Below are positions 17,577 to 28,426 of a stretch of DNA of 64,000 nt, one piece after another. The DNA is taken from contig CAZIAZ010000006.1 of NCBI GenBank assembly GCA_964536835.1, positions 1-64,000 on the forward strand. The letters are read 5' to 3'. The DNA comes from DAONFI01 sp035403485 (lineage in GTDB: Bacteria; Planctomycetota; Phycisphaerae; SM23-33). Made by a program: the position numbers and the translations under genes. The first letter of the stretch is position 1, and every line of letters begins with the position of its first letter. Below the pieces are notes generated by a model. That model was not told the origin of the DNA. It saw only the letters and a list, made by a program, of their open reading frames with translations, and did not search any database.

Positions 17577-18194
17577 CTATTTACGGATTTTGCAGACTTT
17601 CTGGCCGGAAAATGTCTTGCCTGAAAAATAGTCTGTGAATTCCACCCTGACGGTAAGCTCGCCGCCTTTAAAAGTCTTCGGCAGCGGCAGAATGAATGAA
17701 TAATGATTCGTGAACATGCCGCCAGCCCAGGATTTGACAGCCTCTCCAGGTGTGTAATTGAACGTGCCTAGCAGTTTGTCGGCCGGTTTTGCGGCTGCCA
17801 GGTTGAATAACTCGATTTTGACCGTACCGGCGGTTTTGACCGGATCGCCGGCGGAATCTTCCGGCGTGAACATCACTTTGACGGCATCGTGGCCGGGTTT
17901 TCCGTCCCTGTCCACACCGCCGGTATAACTGCTGATTCTCATGCGGGTGATTTTGACGAATTCGTCGGGCCGTTTATCGCCTATCTTTTTCAGCGTGTCC
18001 ACCTGAGTCTGCAACTCTTTTTCGTTAGCCTGCAATTTTTGTATCTCGTCAGCCTGGAGAGCATTCTTGCGTTCCAGTTCCGCCTGACGAAACTGCATCT
18101 CCCGCTCATGCTTGAGCATGGGATCTTCGCAGCCGGCCATCGCAAGCAGACAGCAGAACAGCCCTAAAAACGCAATTTGTACATTACGCTTCAT
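17577..18194 (-). CDS. Coiled-coil lipoprotein of unknown function
   Basis: 205 residues with a lipoprotein signal peptide ending LLAMAGC (lipid-modified Cys near 22). A charged heptad-rich coiled coil follows (about 25-75, EREMQFRQAELERKNALQAD...), then a beta-rich domain with VKIELFNLA, GTFNYTPGE and VRVEFTDYFSGKTF. I do not recognise a named family. It overlaps the end of the second clpP gene by 11 bp, so it is probably the last gene of the clpP operon, but no functional link is evident. Confidence 0.65.
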   Translation of the reverse strand: MKRNVQIAFLGLFCCLLAMAGCEDPMLKHEREMQFRQAELERKNALQADEIQKLQANEKELQTQVDTLKKIGDKRPDEFVKITRMRISSYTGGVDRDGKPGHDAVKVMFTPEDSAGDPVKTAGTVKIELFNLAAAKPADKLLGTFNYTPGEAVKSWAGGMFTNHYSFILPLPKTFKGGELTVRVEFTDYFSGKTFSGQKVCKIRK

Positions 18195-18816
18195 TTTCGT
18201 TTTTCTTCGTCTCCGGCATACGGTCGAGCACTTTGTCTATCATGCCGTATTCCACGGCTTCGATGGCATCGAGCCACTTGTTGCGGTCGCAGTCGTGCTC
18301 TATCGTCTCGATATTCTTGCCGGTCGCATCAGCCAGAAATTCGTAAAGTTTGTTGCGGATTCGCAACAATTCCTGAGCCTCTATATCCAGGTCGGTCGCC
18401 GGCCCTTCCAGCACGCCCGACAGCAGCGGCTGATGCAGCATTACGCGGGAATTCGGCAGCGAAAAGCGTTTGCCCTTCGTGCCGGCAGCCAGCAGAACCG
18501 CACCCATCGAGGCTGCCATTCCTATGCAATACGTAGCCACATCGCAGCGGACGAACTGCATCGTATCGAGCATGGCCATGCCGGCTGAGATGCTGCCGCC
18601 CGGCGAGTTGATATAAATGTGGATATCGCTGTGCGGGTCTTCATTGGACAGGAACAGCAGCTGCGCGACAACCAGGTTAGCCAGGTTGTCGTCGACCGGC
18701 CCGCCGATAAAGACTATCCTGTCCTTGAGCAGGCGGCTGAAGATGTCGTAGCTGCGTTCGCCGCGGCCCGTCTGTTCGACGACTATAGGTACCAGATGGT
18801 TTGAAGCCATAATCAT
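18184..18816 (-). CDS. clpP: ATP-dependent Clp protease proteolytic subunit (second copy)
   Basis: 210-residue ClpP: serine in GMAASMGAVLL, histidine in VMLHQPLLSG and aspartate in the HDCDRNKWLDAIEA segment, so the catalytic triad looks intact. Forms barrel-shaped heptamers that work with ClpX/ClpA-type ATPases. Its ATG overlaps the preceding clpP stop in an ATGA, indicating translational coupling of the two paralogues and possibly a hetero-oligomeric protease. No clpX or tig gene is adjacent. Confidence 0.92.
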   Translation of the reverse strand: MIMASNHLVPIVVEQTGRGERSYDIFSRLLKDRIVFIGGPVDDNLANLVVAQLLFLSNEDPHSDIHIYINSPGGSISAGMAMLDTMQFVRCDVATYCIGMAASMGAVLLAAGTKGKRFSLPNSRVMLHQPLLSGVLEGPATDLDIEAQELLRIRNKLYEFLADATGKNIETIEHDCDRNKWLDAIEAVEYGMIDKVLDRMPETKKNENEA

Positions 18817-19415
18817 TTATCCTTTTTGTTCTGCGAGTGGCTTTCGATGATTTCGTCAACCAGGCCGAACTCGACAGCCTCCGCCGGCGTAAGAAATCTG
18901 TCCCGCTCCGTAGCCTGCCGGACTGTCTCAACGTCCTTGCCGGTGTGTCGGGACAGAATTTCGTTAAGCAGTTTCTTGGCTTTGAGGATTTCCTCCGCCT
19001 GGATTTTTACGTCCGACACCTGGCCGGTCACGCCGCCGTAAGGCTGATGTATCATTACCTTGCTGTGCGGCAGTGCGAAACGTTTGCCTTTTGTGCCGCT
19101 GGCTAATATCAGAGCAGCTCCGCTGGCAGCCTGCCCTACGCAATACGTAGCCACCGGACAGGTCAGAAACTGCATCGTGTCGTATATCGCCAGCGTGTCG
19201 TCAACCGAACCGCCAGGCGAATTGATATACAGATGTATTTCCCGCGTGGGATTTTTGGACTGCAATTCAAGCATATGCATTATGACTCCGCCGGCTGACT
19301 GGGGGCCGATTTCGCCCCAGAGGAAAAGTATGCGCTCCTCGGCCAGCCGTTCTTCGAGAGTCATCTCGCGTCGTTGAACATATTCTCTTGTACTTGCGGC
19401 TAAACTGTCGTTCAT
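18813..19415 (-). CDS. clpP: ATP-dependent Clp protease proteolytic subunit (first copy)
   Basis: 200-residue ClpP paralogue. Catalytic serine in GQAASGAALIL (the common form is AASMGA), histidine in VMIHQPYGG, aspartate in TERDRFLTPAEA. The N-terminal region differs from the second copy, as in organisms with paired ClpP subunits. AAGGG lies eight bases before the ATG. A TATAAT on the minus strand at 19498-19493 with a weak TTTCAA 17 bp upstream could be its promoter, overlapping the purH 3' end. Confidence 0.92.
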   Translation of the reverse strand: MNDSLAASTREYVQRREMTLEERLAEERILFLWGEIGPQSAGGVIMHMLELQSKNPTREIHLYINSPGGSVDDTLAIYDTMQFLTCPVATYCVGQAASGAALILASGTKGKRFALPHSKVMIHQPYGGVTGQVSDVKIQAEEILKAKKLLNEILSRHTGKDVETVRQATERDRFLTPAEAVEFGLVDEIIESHSQNKKDK

Positions 19416-19508
19416 ATGATATCCCTTAAATTCCGTCTCGTATTTTCGTCATTCCGCGGCGTAAGCCTCGCCGTGCGTCAAAGCAGGATGACATTATACA
19501 CGAACCGC

Positions 19509-21137
19509 TCAATGATTGAAATGGCGAGCGCCGGTGAAAATCATGGCAAGTCCGAGCTTGTCGGCGTAATCGATGACGTCCTGGTCCTTCTTTGCGCCGC
19601 CCGGCTCGATGACAGCAGTAGCGCCGGCATCCCTGGCCCAGTCGAGCGAGTCAGGAAACGGGAAAAACGCATCACTGGCCAGAACGCAGCCGTTCATGTC
19701 GACTGCATTGCCGCCGCCGTAACCTTTAGCTATCTGGCCGGCAAGAAAGGCTGAATTTACGCGAGACATCTGGCCGGCACCGGCGCCGAGCAGCGTCCTG
19801 TCCTTAGCCAGAACTATGGCGTTGCTCTTGACGTGTTTGCAGACCAGCCAGGCGAATTTGAGGTCATCCATTTCGCGGTCGGACGGCTGACGCTTAGTGA
19901 CGACTTTCCAGTCGTCGAGGTTCAGCCCCAACAGGTCGCGTTCCTGCACCAGCATGCCGCCGACGCAATATTTGAGGAATTTTTCCTTATTGCGTCTGCC
20001 GTCAAATTCGCCGACCTCCAACATGCGGACGTTCGGCCCCCAACCCTGGCGATTACGAATAATTTCTGCCGCACCAGGTTCAAAACTCGGAGCGATTACT
20101 ATTTCGGCGAAAAAACCGCCTGCGCCGGCGGCTTTGCCCCAGCGCTGGTATGACTCGGTTATCGCCGTGGCAAGTTCACAAGTCACAGGCCTGTTTACAG
20201 CGACGATGCCGCCCATTGCGGCGTTGACGTCACCGAAGTAGGCTTTGCGATAAGCTTCAACGAGGTCGTCGTCCATTGCACAGCCGGCTGGGTTAGCGTG
20301 CTTGATAATCGCCACTGCCGGCGACGTGAATTCCTTGACCAGCTCCAAAGCTCCGTTGGCATCAAAATAGTTGTTGTAGCTTATAGCCTTGCCGCCAAGA
20401 ATCTTCGCACGGCCCATGCAAGGCTCTTTTTCGGCTTCGCCGGAAACGTAAAACGCAGCCTTCTGATGCGGATTTTCGCCATAACGCAGTTCGGAAGATT
20501 TTCTGAACGACACGCTGAACCGGTCGGGAAATTCCTGGCCGAGCTGTTCCGCAAGGTAACCGCTTATGGCACTGTCGTACGCACACGTAAGCGAAAACGC
20601 CTGCAACGCGAATTTTTGGCGTAAATCAAATGAAACTTCTCCGCCGTTCTGCTTCATCTGGCCAAGCAGTTCCTCGTATTGCGACGGGTCGGTCACGACG
20701 GTGACGTATCTGTGATTTTTAGCTGCCGCGCGAACCATCGTCGGCCCGCCGATGTCAATCATTTCGACAGCGTCAGCCAGCGTGCAGCCGGGTTTGGCGA
20801 CGGCTTTTTCAAACGGATACAGCGACACGCATACAAGGTCGAGCGGCTCAATGCCGTATTTTTTCATGTCCGCCTGATGCGACGGATCATCCCTCAACGC
20901 CAGAATTGCGCCGTGAACTTTCGGATGCAGCGTCACTACACGATGGCCCAGCATTTCCGGAAAGCCTGTCCATTCCTGAACGCGGCGTACCTTTATGCCG
21001 ACAGCCTCCAGCGCCTTGGCTGTGCCGCCTGATGAAATTATCTCAACACCCATATCAACCAGCGCACGGGCAAAATCCTCTATGCCCGTCTTGTCAAAAA
21101 CGCTTATCAGCGCACGTTTAATCCTGACGTTGCTCAT
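19509..21137 (-). CDS. purH: Bifunctional AICAR formyltransferase / IMP cyclohydrolase
   Basis: 542 residues; the last two steps of IMP synthesis. The N-terminal cyclohydrolase domain begins RALISVFDKTGI and contains SSGGTAKAL and MLGHRVVTLHPKVHG. The C-terminal transformylase domain contains ELRYGENPHQKAAFY, the catalytic KHANPAGCA and ends in the conserved ARHFNH. Length and both active-site regions are normal. It is between the propeller lipoprotein gene and clpP on the same strand. Confidence 0.96.
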   Translation of the reverse strand: MSNVRIKRALISVFDKTGIEDFARALVDMGVEIISSGGTAKALEAVGIKVRRVQEWTGFPEMLGHRVVTLHPKVHGAILALRDDPSHQADMKKYGIEPLDLVCVSLYPFEKAVAKPGCTLADAVEMIDIGGPTMVRAAAKNHRYVTVVTDPSQYEELLGQMKQNGGEVSFDLRQKFALQAFSLTCAYDSAISGYLAEQLGQEFPDRFSVSFRKSSELRYGENPHQKAAFYVSGEAEKEPCMGRAKILGGKAISYNNYFDANGALELVKEFTSPAVAIIKHANPAGCAMDDDLVEAYRKAYFGDVNAAMGGIVAVNRPVTCELATAITESYQRWGKAAGAGGFFAEIVIAPSFEPGAAEIIRNRQGWGPNVRMLEVGEFDGRRNKEKFLKYCVGGMLVQERDLLGLNLDDWKVVTKRQPSDREMDDLKFAWLVCKHVKSNAIVLAKDRTLLGAGAGQMSRVNSAFLAGQIAKGYGGGNAVDMNGCVLASDAFFPFPDSLDWARDAGATAVIEPGGAKKDQDVIDYADKLGLAMIFTGARHFNH

Positions 21138-21172
21138 TTTTTATCGTACTCCCTGGGAATAAATCGTAAAAA

Positions 21173-22405
21173 TCAATTGCCAGCCACGTCGCCAACCGTG
21201 AGGTCTTCGACATTGTCCGGCGAGATGCAGATAATCTTACCTTCCGCCGTGGCTGCGAAAATGCCGCGATGGGCGGTATTGACGGCAAACTTCGTAAACG
21301 GTTTGAGGCTGGCCGTGCCGAGCGACTCGCCGTCGGCTTCGCGGACAACCATCAATTTGCGGGAATTCGTCAGCAGGTAAACCCTGTCGTCGAAATTAGC
21401 CAGCACGACAAGGCCCTCCGGTTTCGTCCAGGCAAGTTTGCCGGAATCCATAGAAATCGCAGACAATCCGGAACCTATGGCATACTGGAAAAGCAGATTT
21501 TCACCCGCCGCCATCGGCCCGGCAAAACTGCCGTAAATCCGCACCGGCAGCCAGAGCCTCTCGCCCTTCTGAAGCGAAAGGCCATATATGCGTTTGTCGC
21601 CGCCAGCCACGAACAGGCCCATGTCATTGACTACGAACGGCGTATTTATCGGCCCCTGAACATCGAATTCCCAGTTTTTCTCTATGTTGTTCTTTACGGT
21701 ATAGCACAACATCTTGCCCTGCTGAGAGCCGATGAAATAAAGGCCTTCATAAAACACCATCGGCACAGATGAATCCTGTTCGATAATTTTGTTGAATCCG
21801 CACACGCCAGCCAGCAAATCTATCTGGCGAACCGCGCCGAACGAGGACATCACTACAGCCTGCCGGCCGTTACAGGCTGCCGCGCCGGCGGCGATGAAGG
21901 TCAACGGAATGTCACGAAGAACATTGCCGGTGGCATTGTCCACAAGCATCAGCCTGGTCGTCGAGTTGATTAATATCGCATCATAATTTTTCAAATCTTT
22001 GGATACGTCGACATCCTGACGGCCCTGGCCGACGGGTTGGGGCGTAAGCGATATTTTCACGCGGGACGGCTGATACACGGTCTCAACCGCTTCCGTCAGC
22101 CGCACTGCCCACTTCGGATTGCCGTTGCTAGCATCCACGGCATATACGCCGTTATACTCGCTCACAAGCACAAGCGTATCGCCGAAACAATAAAAATTGA
22201 CTACGGAATCATTGTCAGCCATCGGCATATCACGATTCCAGAGGATTCGCAAATCCAGTTTGCCGAGCGACTTGTCAGCGGCATTGCCGGCGGCATCATC
22301 AAGGCCGACAGCCTCAGCCTGCGGCTTTTGCGGCTCACAACCGACAACAAACATCGCAGCCAACAACAATAACGCAAACGACCGAATTTTCCACATTTTC
22401 AGCAT
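21173..22405 (-). CDS. PQQ-type beta-propeller lipoprotein
   Basis: 410 residues with a lipoprotein signal ending FVVGC (Cys near 23). The mature part has repeated propeller blades of the PQQ/BamB type: YAVDASNGNPKWAVRLT, GKMLCYTVKNNIEKNWEFDV, IYGLSLQKGERLW, AISMDSGKLAWTKPEG and VREADGESLGTASL. Such proteins act as scaffolds in the cell envelope; a BamB-like role is possible but unproven. AAGGAG lies exactly six bases before ATG 22405, which is better than the ATG two codons earlier that overlaps it. Preceded by the 22-bp motif at 22418-22439. Confidence 0.75.
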   Translation of the reverse strand: MLKMWKIRSFALLLLAAMFVVGCEPQKPQAEAVGLDDAAGNAADKSLGKLDLRILWNRDMPMADNDSVVNFYCFGDTLVLVSEYNGVYAVDASNGNPKWAVRLTEAVETVYQPSRVKISLTPQPVGQGRQDVDVSKDLKNYDAILINSTTRLMLVDNATGNVLRDIPLTFIAAGAAACNGRQAVVMSSFGAVRQIDLLAGVCGFNKIIEQDSSVPMVFYEGLYFIGSQQGKMLCYTVKNNIEKNWEFDVQGPINTPFVVNDMGLFVAGGDKRIYGLSLQKGERLWLPVRIYGSFAGPMAAGENLLFQYAIGSGLSAISMDSGKLAWTKPEGLVVLANFDDRVYLLTNSRKLMVVREADGESLGTASLKPFTKFAVNTAHRGIFAATAEGKIICISPDNVEDLTVGDVAGN

Positions 22406-22417
22406 GGACATCTCCTT

Positions 22418-22439
22418 GATAAATACGACATTACGGTTT
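22418..22439 (-). repeat. 22-bp intergenic motif, copy 1
   Basis: On the minus strand AAACCGTAATGTCGTATTTATC, lying directly before the Shine-Dalgarno site of the propeller lipoprotein gene. A second copy with one difference is at 54112-54133, also between two minus-strand genes. Function unknown; a regulator site or a small dispersed repeat are both possible. Confidence 0.5.
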
Positions 22440-22725
22440 ACGCATCATCGGTTCTGAAAAGCGAGATATAATCGGCAAGATCAACAGCCCAGCGGGCTTC
22501 GAAATTGCGAAGTTTCTCGATACGGTCCATATCATCCTCGATACGGTCAGCCAGTTTAAAAACGTACGGCTCGCCGGCTAAACGGGCTTTCATGTCGGCG
22601 AGCATTTCATTCCAGCTATCCTCGTAAAGCTCGTGGCGGAGTATCACCAGCATTCGCTCTGCCCTGCTCAGCGTATCTACAAAATGCTTCACTCGCTGTC
22701 GGGCATATTCACTTTGGCCGGACAC
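22438..22725 (-). CDS. Small conserved-looking protein of unknown function
   Basis: 95 residues, highly charged and predicted almost entirely helical (RVKHFVDTLSRAERMLVILRHELYED...FKLADRIEDDMDRIEKL). No signal peptide or cysteine motif. The SRAERMLVILR stretch faintly recalls the start of region 4 in FliA/WhiG-type sigma factors, but no helix-turn-helix follows, so I do not assign a function. Codon use resembles its neighbours and it lies just upstream of the propeller lipoprotein gene. Confidence 0.6.
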   Translation of the reverse strand: MSGQSEYARQRVKHFVDTLSRAERMLVILRHELYEDSWNEMLADMKARLAGEPYVFKLADRIEDDMDRIEKLRNFEARWAVDLADYISLFRTDDA

Positions 22726-22943
22726 TCAAGCACCTCTGTAAAAATTTTATACGAATCTGTCTTAAAAAATTCTTTACAAATTTACGATAAGACTGACGTA
22801 TTTTCAACCATTTCCCCACATAACATGAAATGAAAGATGGATTTGTCGAGTTATCAACAGCTTTCAACAGGCTGGCAGGCAGATTGCAACTGTTCTCTCA
22901 ACTTTTTCCGATTAGAGCGGTTATCAAAAATTTTAGCGGATAT

Positions 22944-23104
22944 TAGAGCATGTTAAATTTGAAATTGCGCCTTGTTGCGTCGTTGAGGACGAGGCTGGCA
23001 AGGAAGGCGAAGCAGGCAACCTTATATGGTTTCCGATGCAGCCTGACGCAGCCAGCCAACGCCGCAAACAGCAACAAGCGCAAAGTCAAGTTTAATATGC
23101 TCTA
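22944..23104 (+). repeat. 161-bp structured repeat, copy R2
   Basis: Full-length copy in the 514-bp gap between two minus-strand genes. Outer arms TAGAGCATGTTAAATTTGA and its partner TCAAGTTTAATATGCTCTA. Middle stem GGCTGGC/GCCAGCC, conserved unpaired block AAGGAAGGCGAAGCA, apical hairpin around AACC-TTATAT-GGTT, and conserved block GATGCAGCCTGACGCA. One mismatch separates it from R1 in inverse orientation. The remaining gap sequence (22726-22943, 23105-23239) shows no gene. Confidence 0.88.
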
Positions 23105-23239
23105 GCCTTCCGAACGGTAAGGCTGTCAGCCCTACCGCTCAATAATCATTATCGCATAATCAGATTTTTCGTTCCGGTCAAAAAAATACCGTCAGTTTTA
23201 GAGGGATTCTCCGGCAGACATACGAAAATTGCCATGGAA

Positions 23240-25090
23240 TCATTCGTATCGCAAGGCTTCTATCGGTTGCATTCTGCCGGCTCGAACGGCGGGTAGCAGC
23301 GCGCCGAGAAGGCCGGCGAATATCGCACCTACGAATATCCAGCACGCAGCCGTCCAGTCAACTTTATCCGGAATGAACTCGAACATGAACGTTTCCCGCG
23401 ACCATACGCGAAAGCCGAACGTACCGTCCACCCAATCCTGAACGGCATTTATATGTCGCACAAAATAGGCGCCGCCTATAATGCCGGCTATCGAGCCGAT
23501 TACAGCTATAGCCGCGCCGTATCGCAGAAAAAGGCCGGCTACGCCCATGCTGCCTGCGCCTATCGCCTTGAGCAGACCCATCTCCCGCGTCTTTTGCACG
23601 ACTATCGTATAAAGAATCACGAATATGAGTGCAATGGCGACAAACGACATTATCACCGTTATGATGATGACCAGCGTACGTTGCGACTCTATAGGCGCAA
23701 CTACATTTACCTGGCGTTGTCGCCACGTCTGAATCATGAGGCCGTTCGGCGCTGGCTGAAGGCCAAACGGTTTGTCGGCATATCGGGCGCTGAAATTTTT
23801 CCAGACGTCTTCAATTTTGGCGGCGATAGCTTCCAGCCGCCGTTCGTTCGTATCGCCGCGTACCTTTATGTGTATCTGGCTGCAACGTGCAGGCACGGTC
23901 ATCTGCCGTGTTTCAGGGTCATGCTCCACATCCATGTTATTCAGTTTCTGAAGCGTCTCGAACGGGATGTAAATCATTTTGGAGTCGATGCTGGAGACGT
24001 CGGCTTTGTTGTCGTCGATTATGGTAAACTTGTGCGTATTCGGCGCAAAATCCGTCATGCTGAGATTTTTCCCCAGCGGCAGGACGTAAAGAATAATTCG
24101 ATGGCCGGGCAGCATGAAGCGTATGGTATCGCCTTTTTCGGTACGGGCGCTGAGGCCCTGAATGCCCTGGCCGAGAATCACACGATACTCAGGCGATTCC
24201 ATCCGCGTCACTTCGAGCACCTTGTCCAGTTTTTCCTCGATTTCCTCTATCTGCGTTTCGTTGTTTGTTTTTTTACGGGCGACGCCAAGCTGCTGTTCCA
24301 GATTTTCGCGAAGTGACTGATACTTGATAGCCTTTTCAATATTGCGTTGGGCGTCGTTTACGAAGGCTTCGCCGTAAACCAGATGTCGCAGGAGCGTGCT
24401 CTGTTGCGGCGTTATTTCAATTTTATGCTGCAGGAACGTATAACCGGCCATTGAAGCGTTATCGATGCATTCCTGCCGGATAGCCGGATCTTTTATTTTT
24501 TCCAGTTGCGGGTTGAAATCTCGTGCGAGTATGTCACGTATCTGCCGACGGCATTCGTCAAGCTTGATTTGTATTTTTTTGAGGTCAGGATCAAAACTCG
24601 GCCGCCGTTCGCCTTTTTGCACAAATAAACCGTTTTCAAAATCTGTGGCATCTGCGCGGCTTGGTTTGTTTAGTTCTTTCGGCAGACGTATGCCGGCTAT
24701 CTGCACATTCTGCCGGAAATCGGGCGAGTCCTCAACCCTCAGCATGCCGTAGCTGAGGATGAACGGGTCGGCGGCTTGCACTTCCGGCACATTTTTTTCG
24801 ATTGCGGCGATGAATTCGTCATACCAGCCGATACCGCGTTCGCCGTTGCCTTCGATAACGATATCGCCGAAAAGGCCTTTGGCGGCTTTTTCTATTTTGT
24901 CCTGAAAGCCGCTCATAACGCTTACCATGACCAGCATCATGAATGCGCACAGTGCAACGCCGAAAACAGCGCACAGGGCTAATACCTTACTTCGCAGATA
25001 TCTCAGACATAAGAACAGTTTATACATACTTTTGAGTCCGTTTCCGGCGTCTGCGTACAGTCCGCTGCCGCCATGATTTATTTCCGCCAT
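23240..25090 (-). CDS. LolC/FtsX-type ABC permease with large periplasmic insert
   Basis: 616 residues. TM1 near 37-60 (VLALCAVFGVALCAFMMLV), a very long extracytoplasmic region, then three TM segments near 480-505, 530-553 and 585-606 with the MacB/FtsX-fold motif TREMGLLKAIGAGSMGVAGLF. The four-TM topology fits lipoprotein-release (LolC/E) or other type VII ABC permeases. LolC is usually about 400 residues; here the periplasmic domain has about 200 extra, mostly helical, residues (about 165-310, e.g. ENLEQQLGVARKKTN). A start at ATG 25027 (MYKLFLCLRYL) is equally plausible. No ABC ATPase is adjacent. Confidence 0.75.
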   Translation of the reverse strand: MAEINHGGSGLYADAGNGLKSMYKLFLCLRYLRSKVLALCAVFGVALCAFMMLVMVSVMSGFQDKIEKAAKGLFGDIVIEGNGERGIGWYDEFIAAIEKNVPEVQAADPFILSYGMLRVEDSPDFRQNVQIAGIRLPKELNKPSRADATDFENGLFVQKGERRPSFDPDLKKIQIKLDECRRQIRDILARDFNPQLEKIKDPAIRQECIDNASMAGYTFLQHKIEITPQQSTLLRHLVYGEAFVNDAQRNIEKAIKYQSLRENLEQQLGVARKKTNNETQIEEIEEKLDKVLEVTRMESPEYRVILGQGIQGLSARTEKGDTIRFMLPGHRIILYVLPLGKNLSMTDFAPNTHKFTIIDDNKADVSSIDSKMIYIPFETLQKLNNMDVEHDPETRQMTVPARCSQIHIKVRGDTNERRLEAIAAKIEDVWKNFSARYADKPFGLQPAPNGLMIQTWRQRQVNVVAPIESQRTLVIIITVIMSFVAIALIFVILYTIVVQKTREMGLLKAIGAGSMGVAGLFLRYGAAIAVIGSIAGIIGGAYFVRHINAVQDWVDGTFGFRVWSRETFMFEFIPDKVDWTAACWIFVGAIFAGLLGALLPAVRAGRMQPIEALRYE

Positions 25091-25245
25091 ATTACATAAA
25101 ACCGCACAGAATTGAAAGAACGCTTATTCATCAGCCTGTCATAAAAATGGTTTTCAGCAAAACACCCAATTTTTCAACAATCTGCATGGTACAAAGCCAA
25201 GAGTTTTCGAATTTGTCAAAAACATGCATGATGGTGAGAAATAAC

Positions 25246-25274
25246 TTGACATGAAGACGTTATGGCGATATAAG
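25246..25274 (+). promoter_or_regulatory. Promoter of the initiator tRNA gene
   Basis: TTGACA (25246-25251), exactly 17 bp, TATAAG (25269-25274). It is the best promoter match in the gap before the tRNA; the predicted start lies about 95 nt upstream of the mature tRNA. Confidence 0.7.
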
Positions 25275-25376
25275 ACTCTTCCTCTTGACAAGTTAATATT
25301 CTGGCAGGCCTGATATAGGATTTTTCTGAATATCAGAATATCAATATCAGAGTTCATGCCGATAAGCGAAAAACAT

Positions 25377-27152
<1,776 letters not shown>

Positions 27153-27166
27153 GGCAAACCCCACAA

Positions 27167-28426
27167 TCAAAACGGAATATCTTCAATATGTTGATAATCA
27201 TCCGTGAACGAATCTTTTTCCTCTCGTACCTCCATTGCGTGAGAGTACTTTTCAGCAGACCGATTATAACGTGAACATTTATCCAATACCAGCCCAAGTA
27301 AATTCGCACCTAAAAAACCTTCAAAATCAAGCTCAGGAAAGAACGGCCTCAATACCCTAACAAGTTCTTCAGCCTGTTGTCCAGATAATGGTTTTATTAA
27401 ATGGTCGGCTGCAAAATAGGACGACATATACCCAAGCATATTCCTGTAAGCACGCTTTTTGTCCGCTGACACCCTACGGGCTGCAATCAAAGGTTTTCCA
27501 GCAGGTAAGCCCAGGAATCCGTTTTGCACAGCCTCCCACCAGGGCAGTATCTTTCGACGTGTAGTATGTTTGCCTGGATTGTCCATAACCTTCAACCATT
27601 CCTGCGTACAATACGCCCACAGCTTGGCAATATATGCTTTCAAATCAATAAACGTATCAATTCCCAATTCCTTGATTTTTTCGCGCCGCAACTGAAACTC
27701 AACACGAATAATCCGCATGCCTTCAGGCACGCCGCCAACAGGAATCCCCCATTCTTCATACATCCAACTTTTTCCACTCTTGATGACTTCCAACGGCTTA
27801 TCATAGAACCTTGCAGAAATCACACCGCGCCCGATAGAAAACCCGCTGAACAATTTCCCGGAATCGTACCTGGCAATATCCTTGGCGCGGCCTACAAGCT
27901 GCTGTTTGATGAACTCGCCCCATTCCGATTCAGGAAGCAGGATATCACAAAACATATCTACACGCGAAACATGAACGCTATGAATTACGGCACCTGCAGA
28001 AGATAAAAGATTCTGCAAGCGAGATTCAGCAGCTTTCGACCCCATCGCATGTAACAAAAGGGAATGGAATTCCGCATTAAGGGGTGGCCTTGTCAGAGTA
28101 TCGCCAGAATCTTCACCAGGATGCACAAATTTTAAAGCGTATTCATCACTTGTCAGCAAATACGCATATCCGCCAGACCCAAACGGTTTGACCATAAACA
28201 CACCCGCTTCATCTGGAATATTGGTCTGCATCATGATTAAAACGGGCTGTTGCGAGGCTTTGGCTTCTTCTCGGTACTCTTTCAAACTATTCAAAAAATT
28301 CATATTTTCCCATGTAAGTTTATAATTCAAATAGAGAGTATCAATACCACTTGAAAGAACGGTATAAGGGGCAAGAGATGATGCATTACCCTTCTCATGT
28401 ACACTTACAGGGGGGCTGTTAGTCAT
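27167..28426 (-). CDS. Replication initiation protein, Rep_trans type
   Basis: About 419 residues. Motifs expected of plasmid and conjugative-element rolling-circle initiators of the Rep_trans family are visible: HVSRVDMFCDI near 150-160, ARFYDKPLE near 215 (the candidate nicking Tyr lies in the FYDK motif) and IRVEFQLRREKIKEL near 245. No helicase domain. ATG 28426 has a G-rich Shine-Dalgarno site and overlaps the small upstream frame; the recombinase gene begins 15 bp after its stop. The origin would be expected nearby, perhaps the palindrome at 28784-28973. Confidence 0.8.
   Translation of the reverse strand: MTNSPPVSVHEKGNASSLAPYTVLSSGIDTLYLNYKLTWENMNFLNSLKEYREEAKASQQPVLIMMQTNIPDEAGVFMVKPFGSGGYAYLLTSDEYALKFVHPGEDSGDTLTRPPLNAEFHSLLLHAMGSKAAESRLQNLLSSAGAVIHSVHVSRVDMFCDILLPESEWGEFIKQQLVGRAKDIARYDSGKLFSGFSIGRGVISARFYDKPLEVIKSGKSWMYEEWGIPVGGVPEGMRIIRVEFQLRREKIKELGIDTFIDLKAYIAKLWAYCTQEWLKVMDNPGKHTTRRKILPWWEAVQNGFLGLPAGKPLIAARRVSADKKRAYRNMLGYMSSYFAADHLIKPLSGQQAEELVRVLRPFFPELDFEGFLGANLLGLVLDKCSRYNRSAEKYSHAMEVREEKDSFTDDYQHIEDIPF

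Noticed and set aside
22811..22870. Possible DnaA boxes (TTATCAACA and looser matches)
   Set aside because: Only one close match, no AT-rich unwinding element or dnaA/dnaN/rnpA context; not enough for an origin.
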